This document shows, piece by piece, positions 42,901-50,482 of a stretch of 64,000 bases of DNA. The position numbers were made by a program, and so were the translations under genes. How positions within the stretch are numbered: the stretch's first letter is position 1; every line of letters begins with the position of its first letter. This DNA comes from Cafeteria roenbergensis (Eukaryota > Sar > Bigyra > Bicosoecida > Cafeteriaceae). Under the pieces are notes generated by a model that saw only the letters and a program-made list of their open reading frames with translations, did no database searches and was not told the DNA's origin. The stretch lies in assembly GCA_008330645.1 (NCBI GenBank), contig VLTN01000025.1:62001-126000 (forward strand), read 5' to 3'.

Positions 42901-43720
42901 CACCGCAGCCACGCTGGCCCGTCGCCGGCTGCTGCAGCGCGGCGGTGGCTCTGCGGCCGCGGCGGACAACGTCGACGGCGAGGACACCAGCGATGAGTCG
43001 TTGCTGTCGCTGATGCGGGAGGCGCGGGTGGCGGCGTCGCTGGTGCACCGGCACGTGGTCCGGCAGCGCGGCGCGCGGGTGCGGGAGGACGGCAGAGCCC
43101 TCTTTCTGGGCATGGACCTCGTGGCCGGGGGCTCGCTGCGGCAGCTGGTGAGGGAGTTCGGGAGCGTGGACGACGGCCTGGCGGCCTCTTACGCGAAACA
43201 GATTCTGCTGGGCCTGGCGTACCTCCACGGCCGGGGCGTGATCCACAGGGACCTCAAGCCGGCCAACATTTTGGCCACGCGGTCGGGGACGCTCAAGCTG
43301 GCCGACTTTGGCGCAGCCAGGCAGCTCATGAACCTGGGCGGCACAGCCCAGCTGGAGCTCGAGGCGTCGCTGAAGCAAATGCGCGGCACCGTGCCGTACA
43401 TGAGCCCGCAGGTAGTGTGCGAGCAGGGGGCCGGCCCCGCCGACGACGTGTGGGCGCTGGGCGGCTGCGTGCTGTTCATGCTAACGGGGCGCGACCCGTG
43501 GCACGAAGCCGTGGCCGCGGGGCCCTCGGACCCTGGGGTGGCCGTGGCACTCGCCTACCACATCGCCAAGGCCCCGGCCGGACCGGCCTTGCCAGAAGGA
43601 CTGTCGGAGGGGGCGCTAAAGTTTCTGGGCCGCTGCTTCGATCGCGATGCCAAGCAACGGCCGTCAGCGGCCACTCTGCTTCTGGACCCATGGCTGCCTG
43701 CCGACCCACCGTCGTGTTGA
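39926..43720 (+). CDS. Ser/Thr protein kinase, MAP3K/STE-like, with a very large N-lobe insert
   Basis: Single exon, about 1,264 aa from 39926 (GGCCATGA context); the frame is open upstream to 39659. Residues 1-629 are disordered and Ser/Ala/Pro-rich. The kinase domain starts at about 630: G-A-F-G-S-V glycine loop, catalytic Lys663 in A-V-K-V, the alpha-C glutamate only at about 1032 (L-M-R-E-A-R), H-R-D-L-K-P-A-N at 1109, D-F-G at 1127, G-T-V-P-Y-M-S-P-Q and a D-x-W-x-L-G helix. The catalytic motifs are intact and nearest to MEKK/STE11-type kinases. Two oddities stand out: about 350 residues of disordered acidic sequence sit between the Lys and the alpha-C Glu, and the usual S/A-P-E is S-P-Q. 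The absence of splice motifs at the insert edges argues against an unremoved intron, but this needs RNA. Confidence 0.88.
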   Translation: MTSLKAVPRKASRSSATPPGTSSGEWGLQGSMGTASPMVAPEHASRKSQSFRRHGRQANGAPPSNPVVLPRARRGSSALLGAPEAFAGPAPAGAAAGPRSRAGATSEAGLARAGGAPPARASVSVTGDATSARSRWTPPWLGGRAAGLARHSDPASPTDRSGRASASLAAGRRQDARLSSPGDGPERAGRGPAAGLSVAPSTSGSAAGGRAGSHASPRAAHSDRGTRGAQMTGTAAASSNPFAAAVGLDAPPPQLVAQALRFFQGRADAAPALARTLPGAGDASGGGHGPAAGTTGAGGRDSGGSSSGGGGVVGTRPAAADHQAGRRPLGPGSAPRGDGRSPASPEITPIAHRRPDVKRSAGSTSPNTSGGRSFRSHSSRLDGTAPRTGPLPAAHDGGVPLWLRSEGTSSTNADGGVEGGPRSRSIASRSSGGAAAAASATMLPVDAESGPMLDLLGRSCSPTFDSPRAAATSAPRPDELPEEGTHPAAAASAAAAAAATAAAASRLPPRGSAKDREALPKPRLDGDLLARPAGRHLGAFTASPPRVSGGLSGGRASNAGAAAAAAFPVADKHETGARRMRKLPRLLASSIAAGCSSDEDEADSPAAGRADGSSSAGADTGSRARAKPGMPDRWRLGQVIAAGAFGSVHRALDEETGGIFAVKVIPLPSSDLGLRAARAMRAAGQTTAVGSPKGSATAPWAAGFQADGLGLEASGREPRGSTGLAGRGGRRKAGSALRRTALNGPGAVSTPIVGRDGASLATDVGLGIAMAGRGGAAGTPAAIDSPAPAAVDGLSSGRQKPSPSVRAHGPPRSPLFPTASPMVSHRERRGAGGKLGKGPALPASVAEEADEGEEELLARAARGHRVASDGSGGGAMLVLGGRNEYDEEEEEAEEGGAVVVVDDVSDDILVTGSAPMPESDSDARPTTPLSDGSEGGNDDSFRLNRRRRLRQQEQAGGAAPKQQQAAVVGPPALAGEGRRAGVRGRAGPAGGATAATLARRRLLQRGGGSAAAADNVDGEDTSDESLLSLMREARVAASLVHRHVVRQRGARVREDGRALFLGMDLVAGGSLRQLVREFGSVDDGLAASYAKQILLGLAYLHGRGVIHRDLKPANILATRSGTLKLADFGAARQLMNLGGTAQLELEASLKQMRGTVPYMSPQVVCEQGAGPADDVWALGGCVLFMLTGRDPWHEAVAAGPSDPGVAVALAYHIAKAPAGPALPEGLSEGALKFLGRCFDRDAKQRPSAATLLLDPWLPADPPSC

Positions 43721-44361
43721 CGGGGTCTGGGCGGCGGCGCCTGCCTCTCGCTGCATGGTTGCGGTTGCGTGAGGAGATTGCAAGATTTGAACGGTTTGCG
43801 ATGCGAGATCAGAAACGAACGGAGCGGTTGGGCGTCGACTTGAGGAACTGGGGGCAAGAGCGGCAAGCGCGCGAAGCCCGCAATCGCGGACAGCACGAAA
43901 TGCCAATCCAGCCAAAACAAGTCACCAGTCGCGCACGGGACGCGAGCTTTGGAGGCCGAAGCCTCAGGACAAGCTCGTCGTCGACTCGGGCCGGGGTCGA
44001 CGACCGGCACCGCAGCAGAGGAGGAAGCCCAAGCGGGCCTCCTCGTCGCGCAGCGGGTCGGACCCACGCGGCCTGGTTGGGCAAGCAAGCTCCCCAGGCT
44101 GGCAGGCGAGGACCGCGAACACAGCAAACCAAGCCGGACGATGGCAGCCACCAGGACCACCAGGACGGCCGGATCAGCAGCTGGGCTCGCGCGTGCCTCG
44201 CCACCCGGGATGGCCACACCGCACGGCGCTGGTCGCACGTCAGAGCCACGCAGCCGCAAGTGCGACTGCACGTCTCGACAACGCGCGGCCGTGCGATGCC
44301 TCCCAGAACCAGAATCTAGGCCAGCGGGGAGCAGCACGGAAAAGGTGGGGTCGCCCAGGCC
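43721..44361. other. Tail-to-tail spacer, kinase / PP4C
   Basis: A 641-bp spacer between two stop codons, lower in GC than the flanking genes. Open frames on both strands lack coding character. A GTGAGG near 43771 is not matched by a downstream in-phase exon. Confidence 0.5.
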
Positions 44362-45867
44362 TCAGAGGAAGTAGTCGGGCGCGGGCTTGCGCGACGGCAC
44401 GCCGCGGGCCTCCTGAGGGGCCGCCTCGAAAATCTTGAAGGAGCGGCCGAGGTGCTCGTCGAGCTCCAGGATGGCGGCCACGTTACCGCAGCGGTAGCAG
44501 TAGTTGGGGGCGGACCACACGGTCACGAGCTTCTCGTTGAAGAGCAGCTTGTAGCCCTCCATGACAAGCTGGTGGGCACGGCAGATGAGCGAGACGCCGT
44601 TGAGGGAGCAGAACTTGTCCACAACGTCGCCACCGAACAGGTAGCCCGCGCCGCGGGGGCTGAGGCCCCAGCCGTCGATGTCCTCGGGGTCGGACCACAT
44701 GAGGTCGCACATTGCGCCGTCGTGGGGGACCTCCTGCTTGCGGTCGATGGAGTGGATCTGGTCCAGGTTGTTGATGGAGGGGCTGAGGCCGCCGTGCACG
44801 CAGAACACCTTGTTGTCGATGATCGCGCTGAGGCTCAGGTAGTCGAAGATCTCCGTGCAGTAGCGCCACACGTTGACGCTGCCGTACTTGCGCAGGCACT
44901 CGTCGTAGAACCCGTACACCTGGGTGATCTGCCGGGACTCGTGGTTGCCGCGGATCAGGGTGATGCGGTCGGGGTAGCGCACCTGCGAGGCGAGCGGGGA
45001 GGCGAGGCGAGGCGAGGCATGCGCTGGTCGAGGCAATCGAACTGGAGCGGGGGGAGGAATTGCGAGAGCGACCCGCGCGCTGCTCTCCGCCGCGGCCCAG
45101 CGCCCTCTGCGTGCAGGCGGTACACTCACCTTGAGCGCGAGGAGGAGGAGGAAGGTCTCGACGGAGTAGAAGCCGCGGTCCACAAAGTCGCCCAGGAAGA
45201 GGTAGTTGGTGTCGGGGCAGTCGCCGCCCACCTTGAAGAGCTCCACGAGGTCGTAGAACTGGCCGTGGATGTCGCCGCAGATCTGGGGTTCGAGAAACAC
45301 CGGGCACGAGGTCGACAACGGAGGAAGCCAGTGGCGGCAAGCGAGCCGGCGAGGGGCGCGGGGCGCTGAGGGGCCAGGGGAGCATCCATCGCGTCGCGCG
45401 CCATGTCGACGGGCGGGGGGTGTCGTCAGCCACCAATCGGGCCCTCCCTGGAGGGCGAAGCGCAGCGCTCGCACCCCCGCCCGTCCCGGAACTCGCAGGC
45501 CACAACCAGCAAAGCCTCGCCCGGGCGTCGTGCCTCCCAACGCGAGCCCCGGCGGCTGCCGTGGAGGGGCCGACCCAGCCAACGGCTGAGCTTCTGCCGA
45601 GGAAAACGCCTCTTCCGGGCATACCGCCGCCTCCCGGCCGGCCCAGGCCTGGCGGGGGAGCAGGCCTGGGAGGAACGATCACGCCGCGCTCGCACTCACG
45701 GTGACTGGGGAGTCCACGCGCTGGACATTGCTCTCGTCGACGAGAATTTCGCGGGCCTTGCTGCAAAGCGCCTTGACCTCGGACTCCTTCAGGTACTCGC
45801 AACGCTTGAGCTGCTCGATCTGGCGGTCCAGGTCCGATGCGGTGAGGGCACCCGCCGTTGCAGACAT
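44362..45867 (-). CDS. PPP4C: Serine/threonine protein phosphatase 4 catalytic subunit
   Basis: Exons 45867-45700, 45282-45130 and 44982-44362, all phase 0, with GTGAGT donors. Introns are 417 nt (ends CCCCAG) and 147 nt (ends TCGCAG). The product is 313 aa, close to the 307 of the human protein. It begins with [14 protein letters not shown]-type sequence and [20 protein letters not shown], diagnostic of PP4. The metal-site motifs G-D-I-H-G, G-D-F-V-D-R-G and G-N-H-E are present, as are V-H-G-G and the C-terminal D-Y-F-L that is carboxymethylated in PP2A-type phosphatases. PP4 acts with regulatory subunits R2/R3 in DNA-damage response, centrosome maturation and splicing. It is head-to-head with ADF/cofilin across 703 bp. 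Confidence 0.97.
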
Positions 45868-46570
45868 GGCTGGGGCGCTGGGTCCGCGGAGCGGAGTAGT
45901 GCGCTCGGGAGGGAGAGGCGCGCGGCTTGGGACGACAAGGGTTGGACGCGCAGGGCCGAGCTTTGCCGACGTCGACCAAACAGCACAGAGCGCGCGAATC
46001 GCCCTGCAGCACTCGGTTGTGTTCGCGCTTTTTGCAATGGTGAGCCCGCAGGATGCCCCCGCCGGCGCCCATTCGCCCGCCCTTCTTCCCCGGGAGCCAG
46101 GCCGCGCTCGTGCGGCGCCCCCCAGCCTCGGGGCCTGTCGCCCGCTCCCGTGCTGGGGGACGGCGCCCGCATCAGTGCGCGCGGGACTGGATCCGAGGCT
46201 CACTCGCCCTCGCGCCCGCGCGGAAGCGCGCTGCCGCCACCCGTACCCCGCGAACTTTGCGCCGCGCTGCCCCGCCCTGGCCGCGCTGGGCTGGGACCCC
46301 TGCGCGGCCGCCCGCCTCGGCCCCGGGCTGGCCTCGGTGACGCGCAGCCAGCCTTTCCGGTTTGGGCGGGTGCACCTGTCATCCGCGGGTGTCGTTCATC
46401 ATCGGGCTTCTTGGGCTGCCAGGCCGAGCAATGCCATGGCCTGCCGCTCCCTCCCGTGGCCCGCCGGCCAACGCGCGCTTGCGGGCCACTGCCCGCGCCA
46501 GCGGCGGACAGCCACGTGCACTTTGGCGCCCCCGTCCCCAATGTGGCCCGGCTCGCAGGCTGCCACTGGA
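45868..46570. promoter_or_regulatory. Divergent promoter region PP4C / ADF-cofilin
   Basis: 703 bp between two start codons. No gene is seen; several CCGCCC/GGGCGG-type GC boxes but no TATA-like element. The promoter role is inferred from layout. Confidence 0.45.
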
Positions 46571-47195
46571 ATGACCTGCACTGCCAACGAGGAGATCTCC
46601 GCCGCGTGGGACGCCCTCAAGGTGAGCCTCTGACTTGCTCTCCGCCATGTGGATGACGCGCTCCCGCGAAGCGCCCGCGCCCCGGCGCCGGCGCCGGCGC
46701 CGGCCGGTCGTCGCACAGCTCCGTGTTCGCTTGCCCCGCCCCACCACCACCAGCACCTCCGCCCGTCCCATCACCACACGTGCGCCCGTCCTCCCAACTC
46801 CGCAGAAGTCCACCACCAAGCTCGCCGCCATCCGCTTCGGCATCGAGACCACCAAGGTCGGCATGAAGACCACGGCCGAGTTCAAGCTCATCGACACCAT
46901 GGAGCGCGACGACTCCAAGACCAACGAGGAGAACTGGAACGCCATGCTGGAGACCCTCAAGGAGGACGAGGGCTGCTTCATCGTCTTCGACATGCGCTTC
47001 GAGCACTCCGGCCGCCAGATGTACCGCCCCCTTCTTGTGTCCTGGTGCCCCGACTCCCTCAAGGTGACCGATCGCATGATGATCGGCTCCAACAAGGACC
47101 AGGTCAAGCGCGACCTCACCGGCATCCAGAAGTCTCTGCACGCCGCCGAGAAGGACGAGCTCACCTACGAGGCCGCCAAGACCGCCACCGTCTGA
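46571..47195 (+). CDS. Actin-depolymerising factor / cofilin
   Basis: Exon 1 46571-46621 (51 nt, MTCTANEEISAAWDALK) and exon 2 46806-47195, with a 184-nt GTGAGC...CCGCAG intron, phase 0; 146 aa. The ADF-H fold is clear: F-I-V-F-D-M-R-F, L-L-V-S-W-C-P-D-S-L-K-V-T-D-R-M-M-I-G-S-N-K-D-Q-V-K-R-D-L-T-G-I, matching the W-x-P-D-x-A/S...K-D-x-L/V-K-R-x-L-x-G-I consensus of the long actin-binding helix. Members sever and depolymerise actin filaments and are switched off by phosphorylation of an N-terminal serine; here Ser10 is later than usual. The short first exon encoding the N-terminus is a known feature of many ADF genes. Confidence 0.95.
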
Positions 47196-47503
47196 GTGCC
47201 CCTTGCTTGCAGTCTCGAGGGCGCCGGCCCTCCGTCGCCCCAACTCGCTGATGCTCGCTCCGTATGTGGGCATGTGTGTGTGTGTGTCTGTGTGCGCCTT
47301 TCCCGCTGCCTCGCGGCTGGGGCAGCCACATCAATGCAACCAACTCGCACTGCCGCTCCCCGCTGTCAATGTTGGGCGCCCCTCGCTCACGCGCCAAACT
47401 GCTACCGCCAAGAGCCCAAGGCCAGGACCGTTGTCAGGCCAATCAACGGTCATCATCGACCGGCCCGGCTGGGTTTCCAAGTACACGCACGCAATGGATT
47501 CGA
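47196..47503. repeat. Tail-to-tail spacer with (TG)n
   Basis: A 308-bp spacer between the stops of ADF/cofilin and CENPJ. A TG dinucleotide tract with one interruption lies at 47272-47294. No gene is seen. Confidence 0.75.
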
Positions 47504-50152
47504 CTAGCGGACGTTTGCCGGGCGCCCTTGCGCCGACGCACCGGCACCCGGCTGCTGAGATTCTGGCGGGGAGAGGACGTGCGTCCCGTCCGGCCGCTCC
47601 ACCATGGTGGTGCCGTCCGGGAAAGTGGACCGCTGCTCGCCGTCAGGCAGCACCTGCTTGTGCGTGCCGTCCGGGTAGCGGATGTCCTTGCCCCCGTCAA
47701 CCATGTGGGTCTCGACCTGCCCCGATGGGAAGTGGAACACTTGCGTGCCGTCCGCGTGAGTCACATGCACCGTCGCCGCCTGCGCGTAGTAGTAGACGAC
47801 TAGCCCGCGCCCGCCCCACGACTGGCGCACGTCCCCGTTGTTGAACCGCACCACCGACACACCGTCCCCTCGCGACTCCTTGTGAGTTCCGTTCCGGAAC
47901 ACGGTCACGCGCGCCCCGTCCTCCAGGGTGAGCTCCCACTTGCCCTCCGCCCGCTCCCGGCGGTCCACAACGCGACGAGCAGCCCTTGCGGGCGCAGCCG
48001 GGTCCCCTGCCGCCAGCCCCAGCTGCTCCACAGCGGCGAGCATTGCGGCCGGCCACTGCGCCTCCACCGTCGAGGCGGACGCCAGACCCTCGGGCGGCGC
48101 GCTGCCGGCCCGCGCTGCAGGCCCCGCAGGCGCTGCCGCCGTCGTTGCCGAGAGCGACGACGATTGTGGCGCAGCTGGCGCGGTGATTGTGGGGGGGGCC
48201 TCCGGGTCCGACGGCCCGGCTGCCTGCGGCGGCGAGCGAGTGCCCTCCGCGTTGCTTGACCCGCCGGCACCGCTGCGCCGAGCCTCCGCGGCCGCGTGCG
48301 GGGCGCCCGCTGCGTCTCCGGCTCTCCCGTGGCGGCGGCTGGGCACCAAGCGCGCGCTCCCCGCCGTCGCAGGGCCAGAAGCCCCGCCTCTCTCGCGCCG
48401 GGGGCTGCCCTCCTCCGAGCCGGCAGAAGTCGACCCTGCCTCGTCGCCTTGGTCCCCCTCCGCCCAGGAGGCGGGCTCCGCCTTGGCCAGGTCCTCGAGC
48501 GACACGGAGGCCGACCTCGCCTCCCGCCGCGGACCCAGCCCGGCCTCCCGGCCGAGCCTGGGCGAAGGCGACTGGCGGGCGGCGGACGCCTCGGGCTCGG
48601 CGACGTGTGGCGGCGCGACTGGGCCCGGGTGCTCCGCCTGGGACCGCACGCGTGCCGCCTCGCCGGCATGCCCCCGCCTGGCCTCTGCCGCCGCAGCCGC
48701 AGCCTGCTCCGCCGCCGCGGCAGCCGCCGCCGCCGCGGCCGCCGCCTCCTCCCCGTCTCGCCTGCTCGCCGCCTCCAGCCTCGTCGCCGCCTCCTCGCGC
48801 AGCCGCACCGCCTCCTCCCACCACCGCAGCCGCTCCTCCTCCGACTTCCTCAGCTGCCCCTCCAGCTCTGCCACACGCTCCTGCGCCTCAGCCAGCTGCC
48901 TTCGGGCCTGCGACCCCGCCGCCTTGGCTCGCCTCTCCCGCTCTGCGGCCGCGCTCTTCACCGACGTGAGCTCGCCAGTGAGCGATTCGATCTCCGCGCG
49001 CAGAGCCTTGACGTCCCCCCCCTGCCCCGCGGCCCGCGCCTGCCGCAGCGCCACGCGCCGCTCCTTGGCGAGGCGCTTCGTCTCCGCCTCCTGCCAGGCC
49101 TCCAGCTTGCGCGCCTCCTCCTCGCGCCACGCCCGCAGCCCAGCGCGCTCCCGCCGGAGCGCCACGGCCTCGGCCTCGCGCGCCTCCGCAGCCGCCGCCG
49201 CCCGGTCCACCTCCGCCTTGTAGCGCCGCATCGCCTCCTGCAGCCTCCCCACCCGCTCCTCCACGAGCGCCTCCAGCTCGGCCTCGCGCCGCGACGACGA
49301 CGATGACGAAGGCACGCCCGCGCCGCCGCCGCCGCCGCCAACGCCGCCGCCGCCGCCAACGCCGCCAAACTGCTGTCGAGGATCGTGTCCGCGCGACGCA
49401 CCGCCCTCACGCCCTCCGCCGCTGGGGGCCGCGGCGGGGGCCGCCACCGCCCGCCGCACTGCGGCAGCGGCTCCTGAGTCGGGAAGTGGCGCGCGACGGC
49501 GCGCTCCTGGGGCGCCGTCCCGCCCGCCGCCCGCCCTCGCTGTTGTAGCCGCCCCGTGCCCGTACTCCCCCCCGTCGTCCCCGTGGAACGGCAGGTCGTC
49601 CCCGGCGCCAGCGTCGGCGCCGTCGCTGCCTTCTCGCCCCGCCCCGGGCCCTCCGTCGGCAGAGTCGGCGCCGCGCCCGGCCCTAGCACCGGCGCCAGGG
49701 TGTCCCGCAGAGCCCCCCGCCCCGAACAGCTGCCTGACCAGGCCTGACCGCGGTGGCGAGCCCGCATCGGCCGGCGGCTCCTCCTCGTCTCGCCCAGAGT
49801 CCACCCTGCCACTGCCCTGCCCCGGCCGCCAGCTCCCGTGATCGCTGCCGTGGTCTGACTGCGGCCGAGCGGCGGAGTCGGGCCTGGGTGCGGCGGGCGG
49901 CCCGTCGCGGTTGGCTGCCCCAGCGCTTGAACCGGAGGCGGGCCCCTCGCCAGAGCGTGCGCGTGTCTGGGCCTCGAGCTCCTCAAAGGCCTCGAGCTCG
50001 GCCTGCTCGGCGGACTCGGCGGAGCCCCAGTTGTCGCCCTGCAGGCTGGACATGTCGTCCTCGCGGTGGCCCTCGCTATCTGCGCTGTCCAAAAAGTCCG
50101 TCCCCTGCCCCTCGCTCAGGAACACGCTCTCGGACGGGAGGCCGGCCGCCAT
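47504..50152 (-). CDS. CENPJ: Centriole assembly protein CENPJ/CPAP/SAS-4 (TCP10 C-terminal domain)
   Basis: Single exon, 882 aa from an ATG at 50152 in good context. Residues 1-290 are acidic and disordered. About 300-560 is a long coiled coil (E-L-E-A-L-V-E-E-R-V-G-R-L-Q onwards, rich in R-E-A/E-E-E heptads). The last 150 residues are the TCP10/G-box domain, a run of short beta hairpins: D-G-A-R-V-T-V-F-R-N-G-T-H-K, V-R-F-N-N-G-D-V-R-Q, V-Y-Y-Y-A-Q-A-x-T-V-H-V-T, F-P-S-G-Q-V-E-x-H and Y-P-D-G-T-H-K-Q-V-L-P-D-G-E. In animals this domain binds STIL/SAS-5, and the protein elongates centriolar microtubules. It implies that the organism builds centrioles or basal bodies. It is head-to-head with the RGS-PH gene. 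Confidence 0.93.
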   Translation of the reverse strand: MAAGLPSESVFLSEGQGTDFLDSADSEGHREDDMSSLQGDNWGSAESAEQAELEAFEELEAQTRARSGEGPASGSSAGAANRDGPPAAPRPDSAARPQSDHGSDHGSWRPGQGSGRVDSGRDEEEPPADAGSPPRSGLVRQLFGAGGSAGHPGAGARAGRGADSADGGPGAGREGSDGADAGAGDDLPFHGDDGGEYGHGAATTARAGGGRDGAPGARRRAPLPDSGAAAAVRRAVAAPAAAPSGGGREGGASRGHDPRQQFGGVGGGGGVGGGGGGAGVPSSSSSSRREAELEALVEERVGRLQEAMRRYKAEVDRAAAAAEAREAEAVALRRERAGLRAWREEEARKLEAWQEAETKRLAKERRVALRQARAAGQGGDVKALRAEIESLTGELTSVKSAAAERERRAKAAGSQARRQLAEAQERVAELEGQLRKSEEERLRWWEEAVRLREEAATRLEAASRRDGEEAAAAAAAAAAAAEQAAAAAAEARRGHAGEAARVRSQAEHPGPVAPPHVAEPEASAARQSPSPRLGREAGLGPRREARSASVSLEDLAKAEPASWAEGDQGDEAGSTSAGSEEGSPRRERGGASGPATAGSARLVPSRRHGRAGDAAGAPHAAAEARRSGAGGSSNAEGTRSPPQAAGPSDPEAPPTITAPAAPQSSSLSATTAAAPAGPAARAGSAPPEGLASASTVEAQWPAAMLAAVEQLGLAAGDPAAPARAARRVVDRRERAEGKWELTLEDGARVTVFRNGTHKESRGDGVSVVRFNNGDVRQSWGGRGLVVYYYAQAATVHVTHADGTQVFHFPSGQVETHMVDGGKDIRYPDGTHKQVLPDGEQRSTFPDGTTMVERPDGTHVLSPPESQQPGAGASAQGRPANVR

Positions 50153-50482
50153 GGGCAACTCGCCCCGAGCCGGGCGTGCAGCCGCGCTGTGGCCGCGGCG
50201 CACCCTCGCCCGGGCCGTTCCACGCGGACGGCCGGCCTGCGCGACAACTGCCAATCGCCAGCGCGAGCAGAGCCCGCGCCCGTGGAAGACGCAACGACGG
50301 AAACCTGGCTTTTTCCGGGCGGCACTGGTTTTGGGCACCGCTGGTGACGACTCGCCTGGCGGGAGCGCCGGCGCTCCACACCCTCGCGCGCCGCGCCTGC
50401 CCCGGTAGTCGTTTGTCGGCACCGAATTGCCGCCGGCAGGGCGACACGTGCGGCGGACGAGGCCGCAGCGGCCCATCCTGCC
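50153..50482. promoter_or_regulatory. Divergent promoter region CENPJ / RGS-PH
   Basis: 330 bp between start codons of divergent genes; GC-rich with no recognised box. Promoter role inferred from layout. Confidence 0.45.
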
